From positions 620,001 to 684,000 of the forward strand of contig NC_017834.1 of NCBI RefSeq assembly GCF_000260715.1: DNA of 64,000 nucleotides. Direction: 5' to 3'. Both the position numbers and the translations under genes were made by a program. This document shows, one piece after another, positions 48,740 to 55,841 of this stretch (positions are counted from its first letter, which is position 1; every line of letters starts with the position of its first letter). The notes beneath the pieces were generated by a model. That model worked only from the letters and a program-made list of their open reading frames with translations. It was not told where the DNA came from and did no database searches. Origin of the DNA: Bifidobacterium animalis subsp. animalis ATCC 25527. Its GTDB lineage: Bacteria; Actinomycetota; Actinomycetes; Actinomycetales; Bifidobacteriaceae.

Positions 48740-48954
48740 GCGCACGAATCCGCACGCTGAACGCAATTTGACATATATTCGCCGTTGGCAAACATAAGCA
48801 TTGCATAATATGCATATCTAGGCATATGTATACAGTGTAAGTGTTTGAAAACGGCGACTATTATTTGGCATGGTTGCCTGAGAATATTGAATATATGCAA
48901 CACTACGCCATGTGGAGCACATGGCAGGCACATGAGGAAAAGGAGCGCTGACAC

Positions 48955-49890
48955 ATGTTTGGCAATGCACACTCCACGGTGAAGAAGGTTGCGGCATTCG
49001 CACTGGGTGCCGCAGTCATGATTGGTTCTGCGGCATGCGGTACGACTGACGAAACACAGACCGCGGCAAAGGATTCACAGAACGCGACTTCGATTGTCGA
49101 CTCGGTGAAGAAGGACGACAAGATCGCGGCCATGCTGCCGCAGAAAATCGCCGAGTCCGGCAAACTCACCGTCGGTATGGAGATGACCTATGCACCGGCG
49201 GAATTCGTGGCGGAGGACGGCAAGACCCCGGAAGGGTATGATGTGGATCTCGCCAAGGCGCTTGCCAAGACCCTGGGTGTGAAAGCGGACTTCATCTCGT
49301 CGAGCTTCGATTCGATCGTGCCGAGCGTGGGCAGCAAGTACGACCTCGGCATCACCGCGATGACGATCACCGAGGAACGTGAGGATTCCGTCGATTTCGT
49401 GAGTTACTACAAGGCCGGCTCGATGTGGGTGGTGAAGAAGGGCAATCCCGACAAGGTGGACGCCAAGAACCTGTGCGGCACGAAGATCGCAGTGCAGGTG
49501 GGCACCACGCAGGAAGAGGATGCCAACAAGATCAAGGAACAGTGCGCCGCCGATGGCAAGGCAGCGGTCGAGGTCATGCCGAGCAAGCAGCAGACCGATG
49601 CCGCGACCAACGTCGTGACCGGCAAGGCGGACGTGTTCTATGCGGACTCGCCGGTGGCAGGTTACGCAATCTCGCAGACCGACGGACAACTCGAGGAACT
49701 CGGTGAGGTCGAAGGAACAATCAAGCAGGGCATCGCCATCAAGAAGGGCGACACCCAGCTCGCCGAGGCGGTGCAGGCGGCCATGCAGCATCTGATGGAC
49801 GACGGCACCTACATGAAGATCCTCAAGGCGTGGGGCGCGGAGTCCGGTGCGCTCGACAAGGCCGAGATCAATCCGAAGGATTTGAGCTGA
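48955..49890 (+). CDS. Amino-acid ABC transporter binding lipoprotein, paralogue 2
   Basis: 311 residues; AAAGGAGCGCTGACAC precedes the ATG. Lipobox IGSAAC, then a Thr/Asp-rich linker. Same family 3 fold as the upstream gene: LTVGMEMTYAPAEF, GYDVDLAKALAKTLG, YYKAGSMWV, VQVGTT and FYADSPVAGYA are shared almost residue for residue, while the linker and the C-terminal lobe surface differ. The 215-base gap before it is AT-rich and carries TTGACA (48768-48773), so it probably has its own promoter. Two receptors with one translocator suggest a wider ligand range. Confidence 0.92.
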   Translation: MFGNAHSTVKKVAAFALGAAVMIGSAACGTTDETQTAAKDSQNATSIVDSVKKDDKIAAMLPQKIAESGKLTVGMEMTYAPAEFVAEDGKTPEGYDVDLAKALAKTLGVKADFISSSFDSIVPSVGSKYDLGITAMTITEEREDSVDFVSYYKAGSMWVVKKGNPDKVDAKNLCGTKIAVQVGTTQEEDANKIKEQCAADGKAAVEVMPSKQQTDAATNVVTGKADVFYADSPVAGYAISQTDGQLEELGEVEGTIKQGIAIKKGDTQLAEAVQAAMQHLMDDGTYMKILKAWGAESGALDKAEINPKDLS

Positions 49891-49905
49891 AGAATCAGAA
49901 CGCGT

Positions 49906-49992
49906 GCCGGCCGGCCGCATATGGAATGTGCGAATCAGACGTGAGCCATATGCGGTCGGTCGGCGCCGTTGCGTAACGGGGTACGTTACAAT
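49906..49992 (+). promoter_or_regulatory. Hairpin, palindrome and -10 before the amino-acid permease
   Basis: GCCGGCCGGCCGCATATGG (49906-49924) can pair with CCATATGCGGTCGGTCGGC (49946-49964), with two G-T pairs. It ends the binding-protein message or attenuates read-through. Next, GTAACG-GGGTA-CGTTAC (49973-49989) is a perfect six-pair palindrome that overlaps the -10-like TACAAT (49987-49992), so the permease gene may have its own regulated promoter. Confidence 0.5.
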
Positions 49993-50085
49993 ACTCACAT
50001 ATCGTCGGTAGACGCCTGGAAGCGCAACGGCGCAAGCCGGGCGCGCATGCCGGATGCCACGGAACGCAGAGAAGAAGGAAGATCG

Positions 50086-51072
50086 ATGCCACATCACGTT
50101 GAACACGACAGCGAAGGTCTGCCGATCCCCAATCGCATCAAGGCCAAGCCAGTCAAGCGCCCGGGCCAGATCATCGCCGCGATCATCGTGGTCATCTTCG
50201 CCGCCATGATCGTCAAGGGACTCATCACCAACCCGCGCTTCGAATGGAACGTGGTGTGGAAGTACCTGTTCAATGAGCGTGTGCTCGAAGGCGTGGGCTA
50301 CACATTGCTGCTCACGGTGATCTCCATGGTCGTGGCCATCGTGCTCGCCGTGGTGCTGGCCGTCATGCGCAAGTCGGTGAATCCGGTGCTCCGCGGTGTC
50401 AGCTGGTTCTACATCTGGTTCTTCCGCGGCACCCCTGTATACACGCAGTTGGTGTTCTGGGGTCTGTTCGCCGTGCTCATCCCACGTCTGTCGCTGGGCA
50501 TACCGCTCACGTCGGTGGAGTTCTGGAGCATCGATTCGCAGGCGATCATCACCGCGTTCAATGCGGCATGGATCGGTCTGGCGTTGAACGAGGCCGCATA
50601 CCTGGCCGAGATCGTGCGCGCGGGCCTCGACGCCGTCGATCCCGGGCAGGAGGAAGCCGCCAAGGCGCTGGGCATGAAGCGTTCGATGATCATGCGCCGC
50701 GTGATTCTGCCGCAGGCCATGCGCATCATCATCCCGCCGACCGGCAATGAGACGATCGGCATGCTCAAGACGACCTCATTGGTGCTCGCCGTGCCGTTCA
50801 CCCTCGATTTGCAGTACGCGACGAACGCGATCGCCAACCGCATCTACAAGCCGATTCCATTGCTGCTCGTGGCCTCGATCTGGTACCTGTTCATCACCTC
50901 CATTCTCATGGTGATCCAGTCAATGCTCGAGAAACACTTCGGCAGGGGATTCCAAGCGCGCCCGGTGGGGCCCAAGGGCAAGCAGCCGCCGCTGCCGGGA
51001 AAGACGGACGGCGAGCCGAAAGACGACGTGAATAAGACGAACCAGGCCGAATTCATGGGGTACACCGCCTAG
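50086..51072 (+). CDS. Amino-acid ABC transporter permease
   Basis: 328 residues from ATG 50086 (AAGGAAGATCG upstream). HisM/GlnP-type permease: a hydrophilic N-terminal ~28 residues, then about five membrane spans, with the EAA loop DPGQEEAAKALGMKRSMIMRRVILPQA. The C-terminal 50 residues are a charged Pro/Lys tail not usual in the family (RPVGPKGKQPPLPGKTDG). Only one permease gene is present, so the channel is likely a homodimer. The ATPase follows 27 bases after the stop. Confidence 0.93.
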   Translation: MPHHVEHDSEGLPIPNRIKAKPVKRPGQIIAAIIVVIFAAMIVKGLITNPRFEWNVVWKYLFNERVLEGVGYTLLLTVISMVVAIVLAVVLAVMRKSVNPVLRGVSWFYIWFFRGTPVYTQLVFWGLFAVLIPRLSLGIPLTSVEFWSIDSQAIITAFNAAWIGLALNEAAYLAEIVRAGLDAVDPGQEEAAKALGMKRSMIMRRVILPQAMRIIIPPTGNETIGMLKTTSLVLAVPFTLDLQYATNAIANRIYKPIPLLLVASIWYLFITSILMVIQSMLEKHFGRGFQARPVGPKGKQPPLPGKTDGEPKDDVNKTNQAEFMGYTA

Positions 51073-51099
51073 CGGTGCCGTGGGCATAAGGAGAGACAC

Positions 51100-51954
51100 A
51101 TGAGCGAAGCGATGAGAAAAACCAAGTCGAACAGCGACGAATCCACTGCAATACAAACCCCGAAAGCCAGCGTGACCACCGACATCGCCGCCGCGATTCC
51201 GGCCGTGGAGGCCAAGCAGGTGCACAAGGCATTTGGCGACCTGCACGTGCTCAAGGGCATCGATCTGACCGTCGAACCGGGCACCGTCACCGTGATCCTC
51301 GGGCCGTCCGGTTCAGGCAAATCCACATTTCTGCGTCTCATCAACCAGCTGGAGACGATCACCGGCGGCGAGATCGACGTCGATGGCGAGATGATCGGGT
51401 ACAAGAGACTGCCGAACGGCGAATTGCAGACGCTGAACGACAAGGAGATCGCCCGCCAGCGCGCCAAGCTGGGCATGGTGTTCCAGAAGTTCAATCTGTT
51501 CCCGCATATGACCGCGCTCGAAAACGTGATGGAGGCGCCGGTGCACGTGCTGCATATGCCGAAGGCGGAGGCGCGCAAGCTCGCCATCAAGGAACTTGAG
51601 CGCGTTGGACTCGGCGAACGTCTCGACTACTACCCGGCCCAGCTTTCCGGCGGCCAGCAGCAGCGTGTGGCGATTGCGCGCGCGCTCGCCATGAAGCCGG
51701 AGATCATGCTGTTCGACGAGCCCACGTCGGCACTCGACCCCGAGCTCGTCGGTGAGGTGCTCAATGTGATGCGCTCGCTCGCGAACGACGGCATGACGAT
51801 GATCGTGGTCACGCATGAGATCGGCTTCGCCAAGGAGGTCGCCGACCAGATTGTGTTCATGGACGGGGGAGTCGTGGTGGAACGCGGCACGCCGGACATC
51901 ATCGATCATCCCAAGGAGGAGCGTTTTCAGGACTTCCTGCAGCACGTGCTGTGA
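51100..51954 (+). CDS. Amino-acid ABC transporter ATPase (GlnQ/HisP type)
   Basis: 284 residues. A ~30-residue Lys/Ser/Thr-rich leader precedes the ABC domain; Walker A GPSGSGKS, signature LSGGQQQR, Walker B IMLFDEP, and the H-loop [10 protein letters not shown]. It powers the importer made by the upstream permease and the two binding lipoproteins. AGGAGAGACAC precedes the ATG. No clear terminator follows; the 52-bp repeat array begins 45 bases after the stop. Confidence 0.95.
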   Translation: MSEAMRKTKSNSDESTAIQTPKASVTTDIAAAIPAVEAKQVHKAFGDLHVLKGIDLTVEPGTVTVILGPSGSGKSTFLRLINQLETITGGEIDVDGEMIGYKRLPNGELQTLNDKEIARQRAKLGMVFQKFNLFPHMTALENVMEAPVHVLHMPKAEARKLAIKELERVGLGERLDYYPAQLSGGQQQRVAIARALAMKPEIMLFDEPTSALDPELVGEVLNVMRSLANDGMTMIVVTHEIGFAKEVADQIVFMDGGVVVERGTPDIIDHPKEERFQDFLQHVL

Positions 51955-51998
51955 TCCGTGCGTTGCTCGCATTCGGACACTCCGTGTGAGGGTCGGCC

Positions 51999-52426
51999 TG
52001 CAAAGTTGATTATCCAGATGTTAGTGTGTGCGCTTTGCTGAGTGCGGAGTTGCAAAGGTGACTGTCGGAATCCTGCTGCGCGTGTCCAGCTGGGAGCGGA
52101 GTTGCAAAGGTGGCCATCAGAGAGGCGATTCATTTGCCGGTGCGGAATCCGCACTGCAAGCGAGGCCATCGTGGAAGCTGTTCGGTGGTCGTGTTTGCAG
52201 ATTCGCTCTCGCTCGCGCAAAAGTAGATCCCGCATGGTGGTTCGTGTGGGAGTCGGCATGCAAAAGCGGCAATCTGCAGACTCGTCCGTTTGCTGGAGCG
52301 CGGCCCAGTGTGCAAGAGTGGCAACCTGGGGACTGATTCATATGTCGCGGGAAGATTCAGTTTGCAAAGGCGACCGTTAAGAAATAATCTGCATGTCTCT
52401 GTGAGAACGGAATTGCACAAGCGACA
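51999..52426. repeat. Left array of a degenerate motif at 52-bp spacing
   Basis: A ~13-base motif near TGCAARRGYGRCH recurs at 51999, 52051, 52103, 52155, 52259, 52311, 52363 and 52414, i.e. at steps of 52, 52, 52, 104, 52, 52 and 51. The missing step (52207) is filled by a variant unit with TGCAGATTCGC (52196) and CGCAAAAGTAG (52216). Bases before the motif (often GCGGAGT) are partly kept; the other ~30 bases vary widely. It fills the 526-base gap after the amino-acid ATPase gene. 52 is not a multiple of 3 and no frame runs through, so it is not coding. It equals five turns of B-DNA. Confidence 0.88.
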
Positions 52427-52480
52427 ATATGAGCGCATGGAACAGCGGCCCGCGCAAGACATATAGAGCTCGGCGCACGG

Positions 52481-53416
52481 CTAGGAGACATAGGGTACTC
52501 CTGCTTGCTCGAGTTTGCGGCGAAGCTGATCGGGGTGCACCACGTCGTTGTATGAGAAATGCACGATCTGCGAAACGCCGCAGCGACGAAGCGCCTCATC
52601 TCGTTCACGTTCTGCCAGCACGCGCTGCTCAATGGTTTTTGATCCTACCATCTGCGGATTCACGTATTTCTCCATGCCATCGAACTCCCCAACGATGACT
52701 CTGCCGTCGGCCAATCGCCACAGGTAATCCGTGCGATATGTCTTTCTTGTCACGGGGTCGAAAAAACTGATCTGCAATTCCGGAACCACGAAACCCAGCA
52801 CAATAATCACGGCACGCGCCTTCGATTCGCCGCCGCTCTCACTGCGAGGATCTGCGAAATGCAACAGTCGTAAGACGGGACTCACATCACGCGACATGGT
52901 TCCCATGACTTCCATGATCTGTTTGAAGTGCGTGATGGACGCGGAATCGAACATCGGCAGCGTTTCTTCGAAAGGCAGCAACAAAGCACAATCTACCAAT
53001 GTGTGTGCCGGATTCGTGACCAGCAATCCCTGCATGCTGATTGCCGAGTCCATATCCGTGTAAATATGCTGAGTCCGTTCGGAAGTCCAGTTTCGTCGTG
53101 CGGCACAGACGATCGTGCCGTCGTGCAATGCGTGGCTCAATGGGAAGCCAAGCAGGGTGGCGGCGGTCTTGCCGGCAAATACCACGCCGGGATTGTACCG
53201 ATTCACCGTGCGGCAGATATGCCATGTTCGCTCGGCCGGGCGCAGGGAATCCCAGTAATCTGGCCGCACATAACAATTCCTGAACACTTGGTTGAGCTCG
53301 CCGGATCTCGCTCTGCGTGCTAGCGCGACTCGCTCGTTGCGATTGCATGCATATGCGCAACGATGTCCATGCTGGGCGGAGTCAAGCAGTTGCTCGACCA
53401 CTCTGTTTCTGCGCAT
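52481..53416 (-). CDS. Hypothetical protein of AbiEi/DUF559-like architecture
   Basis: 311 residues from ATG 53416, preceded by the strong site AAAGGAGGCGAGG; a longer frame to 53506 would run over the shared 21-nt element. The N-terminal half resembles the AbiEi-type antitoxin/winged-helix family of Actinobacteria (ALARRARSGELNQVFRNCYVRPDYW, then VFAGKTAATLLGFPL and NPAHTLVDCALLLPFEE); the C-terminal half looks like a DUF559/VSR-type nuclease-like fold (YLWRLADGRVIVGEFDGMEKY, then RERDEALRRCGVSQIVHFSYNDV). No partner toxin gene is adjacent. It is alone between two repeat arrays. Assignment is by visual similarity only; function is unknown. Confidence 0.7.
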   Translation of the reverse strand: MRRNRVVEQLLDSAQHGHRCAYACNRNERVALARRARSGELNQVFRNCYVRPDYWDSLRPAERTWHICRTVNRYNPGVVFAGKTAATLLGFPLSHALHDGTIVCAARRNWTSERTQHIYTDMDSAISMQGLLVTNPAHTLVDCALLLPFEETLPMFDSASITHFKQIMEVMGTMSRDVSPVLRLLHFADPRSESGGESKARAVIIVLGFVVPELQISFFDPVTRKTYRTDYLWRLADGRVIVGEFDGMEKYVNPQMVGSKTIEQRVLAERERDEALRRCGVSQIVHFSYNDVVHPDQLRRKLEQAGVPYVS

Positions 53417-53482
53417 CCTCGCCTCCTTTCGTGTGGCATGTAGCCATCTAAGCAGCGTGGGGCGGTGGTGTACAGCGGAATC

Positions 53483-53540
53483 GGGCATTGTGGTCGGAGG
53501 ACGCATTATTCACAACGGCGGTCGTTGCAATTGTGGACAG
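53483..53540. promoter_or_regulatory. Shared 21-nt element and DnaA-box-like sites upstream of the hypothetical gene
   Basis: 53483-53503 (minus strand) equals 33037-33057 over 21 bases. Next to it TTATTCACA (53506-53514) fits the DnaA box TTATNCACA exactly, and TGTGGACAG (53532-53540, minus strand CTGTCCACA) is one base off TTGTCCACA. The element and boxes are arranged as at the ssb-like gene, which suggests common control of the two genes. Confidence 0.55.
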
Positions 53541-53633
53541 TCACGTGCGCGCCTTGCAAAAGCGCTGGCAAGAAGACGAGCGTTGATGAAGTCTGTCGCG
53601 ATGGATTGCGGGATGTCTTGTAGTGGTTTCAGA

Positions 53634-54474
53634 TGCAAAGATGAATATCGAGATTGTTTTCACGTGCTATATCGGAGTTCGTTTTGCAAAGGAGACTCTT
53701 TCTGAACCTCTTCGTGTGTCGTGGTAGGACCTGATTTGCAATAGCGGTTAGATAGCGGTTGTTCACATTGCCGGTAGAGCAAATGAAATGCAAGGAAGGC
53801 AATATGAGCACTGATTCGCATGCCGCGGTGAGGCTCATTCGCAAAGGTGACTATCGTGATTCTGCTGTACGTGCGCAGTTGGTAGCGGAGTTGCAAAGCC
53901 GGCTATCGGGATCTTGTTGCGTGTACGCAGTTGAGGGTGAGTCTGCAAGGATGGCTATTGGGATTTTGCTGCAGGTGTCCAGCTGGGAGCAGAGTTGCAA
54001 ACGCGACTGGCGGAATCCTGCTGCAGATGTTCAACTGAGTGCGGATTTGCAAAGGTGACTGTGGAAATCCTGTTGTGCTGGTCCAGCTGGGAGCGGAGTT
54101 GCAAGTGTGGTCATGCAAGAGAGTTTCGTTTGCTGTGACGAGATTGCGATTGCAAAAGAATCAATCTGATGAGTTACCAGAGGGTCATGTTTGCAGATTC
54201 GCTCTCGCTCGCGCAAAAGTAGGGCCCGCATGGTGGTTCGTGTGGGGCTCGGTGTGCAAGAGTGGCAGTCTGGAGACTGATTCACGTGCCGTGGGAAGAT
54301 TCAGTTTGCGAAAGAGACTGCTGAGGAATTCTTTCTATGCCCTTATGAGAGGGGATCTGCAAAAGAGGTAATCCTCCTTATATGCTTATATGCCGTGGTG
54401 AGACTCGGAGTGCGAGAGCGACACTCTAAGGAGCGTCGCGATGCTGTAATGCGGTTCAGTTTGCAAAAATGGCA
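53634..54474. repeat. Right array of the 52-bp-spaced motif
   Basis: The motif occurs at 53634, 53685, 53737, 53789, 53840, 53892, 53944, 53996, 54048, 54100, 54151, 54255, 54307, 54358, 54411 and 54462; steps are 51, 52 or 53 except one double step (104) that again holds the TGCAGATTCGC (54192) variant unit. Weaker matches at 53526, 53555 and 53607 extend it leftwards. Units 53840-54048 share a longer body (GGAATYCTGCTG, GTCCAGCTGGGAG) with the left unit 52051, so they form a younger subfamily. No coding frame with a ribosome site crosses it. Confidence 0.88.
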
Positions 54475-54526
54475 CTCTGGAATCGTCTCACAGTGTTGTA
54501 CGTGCCCTTATGCTGTATGCGTCTCC

Positions 54527-54586
54527 GACTGCATGCCGAGTGGCTGCATACCGATCGGCCGCATATCGATTGGCTGCGTAACAGGG
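54527..54586. repeat. Four short tandem repeats of 15 bp
   Basis: GACTGCATGCCGAGT, GGCTGCATACCGATC, GGCCGCATATCGATT and GGCTGCGTAACAGGG follow each other directly after the right array. The first three are near copies with the core GCATRYCGA; the fourth is more diverged. A weak open frame crosses them, but without a credible start. Confidence 0.6.
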
Positions 54587-54724
54587 AAGAGAGAGCCGCG
54601 AGTGCACAGTCGCCGCACTGCATTTCATCAGCACTGCGAATCATCACAGCATGGTGTCTCATCACAGTGTGTACAGTATGTTCAGTCCGCCCATTTCCAC
54701 GATGTCATCAAAGGAAAGTGCCGC

Positions 54725-54863
54725 GGCATCCGTGCCCCTTCGCACGGATGCCCGCATTGCCCTAGAATCTCGCCCACGGGGGAGATGCCCTTCTCTCTCG
54801 CCAGTTTTCATTGTAAAAGAGCGGCATTATAAAAACCATTGATTGTAGTCCCACAGACTACAA
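54725..54863 (-). terminator. Two hairpins downstream of the response regulator
   Basis: TTGTAGTC/GACTACAA (54843-54850, 54856-54863) lies 23 bases after the response-regulator stop on the minus strand and is followed there by TCAATGGTTTTT, a likely terminator. Further on, GGCATCCGTG/CACGGATGCC (54725-54734, 54743-54752) is a ten-pair stem without T run. The remaining stretch 54590-54840 shows nothing else recognisable. Confidence 0.65.
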
Positions 54864-54885
54864 AACTGCTCGGCGTGTCGAAAAA

Positions 54886-55572
54886 TCACAGTTTCGTTTT
54901 GCGGGACCATGACGCCACCGCCTCAGCCCGTGATTTCGCGCGGAGTTTGCGCATGGCGCGGCTGATGTAGGTTTTCACCGTGGATTCACTGTCGCCGGTC
55001 TCTTCGGCAATGGTGCGCGTGGAAAGTCCCTCCGAGCACAGCTCCATCACGGCCTGCTCGTTTGGTGACATGCTCATGATTGCAGGTTTGCCTTGCATGA
55101 GCAATCTTTCGTGTGCCTGCTGCGGGGTCTCGTATGGCATGCCGTTCGACTTGAGCAACGGTTGGCCGCTCAACAATGTACGCATTCCGTCGGCCAGTTG
55201 AGCGAGTCCGTTTTTGAGCAGCAGGCCCTGCATGCCATTGTTCACCGCGTCGCGCTCGTACGGCTCGATCATGTAGGAACTGCATCCGAGAATGGGCGTA
55301 TGGTCGTCCTCGAATCGGATTGTGGCGCATAGTTCGAACCCCGACATGCCGTGCATAGACAGGTCGGTGACAATCAAATCCGGCACACAGTTCGTGCAGG
55401 CGATGCTGTGGTGGTATGCTTCCACAGCATCCCTTCCGCTTTGCATGGACCAGCAGATGTTGAACTCGGGCAGCCCTCCCAAATAGGTTTCCAAGTAGCT
55501 GCGCACCAGCGCGTCGTTGTCCACCAGGGCAATGTTCCACGGTTCAGAATCGGGGTTCATATTGGTATGCAT
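54886..55572 (-). CDS. LuxR/NarL-type response regulator (orphan)
   Basis: 228 residues. Receiver domain with acidic pair D18/D20 (LVDND), phosphoacceptor Asp70 (LIVTDLSMHGMSG) and Lys120 (GLLLKNG), then a linker and a C-terminal LuxR helix-turn-helix (MSPNEQAVMELCSEGLSTRTIAEETGDSESTVKTYISRAMRKL). No sensor kinase gene is near, so the partner is encoded elsewhere or the receiver is used without one. It is divergent from glmS across a 269-base gap. The receiver is larger than average by about 10 residues. Targets are unknown; amino-sugar or cell-wall control is only a guess from glmS being next door. Confidence 0.9.
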   Translation of the reverse strand: MHTNMNPDSEPWNIALVDNDALVRSYLETYLGGLPEFNICWSMQSGRDAVEAYHHSIACTNCVPDLIVTDLSMHGMSGFELCATIRFEDDHTPILGCSSYMIEPYERDAVNNGMQGLLLKNGLAQLADGMRTLLSGQPLLKSNGMPYETPQQAHERLLMQGKPAIMSMSPNEQAVMELCSEGLSTRTIAEETGDSESTVKTYISRAMRKLRAKSRAEAVASWSRKTKL

Positions 55573-55841
55573 AACGTGTAACTCTCTTCGCGGCAGGCGA
55601 ATTCGTAGCGAAGCGGGCGCTTCGCCGCGTCACCTATTCGGCTCCTGCCCATTACAGTGTACTTGAGCAGCATGTGATTTGCGCGGGTTGATTGCCATAT
55701 GAGCCATGCCATACCGTGTTTCAGATGAGTATTGAGATATTCAACGGTATTCGATGTGCCTAATTTGCAGATTTTCGTAAGACTTGTCGTTTTGCCCTGA
55801 TGGTATGGGCTTTTGCAGCATCTTCTGTTATGCTGTTCGGC

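Noticed and set aside
51999..54474. The 52-bp arrays as a CRISPR locus
   Set aside because: The repeats are short and degenerate, parts of the supposed spacers are shared between the two arrays, and there are no cas genes in the window.
54395..54832. A 145-codon frame through the end of the right array and the 15-bp repeats
   Set aside because: No ribosome site, Cys/Arg/His-rich without a domain, and it starts inside an array unit.
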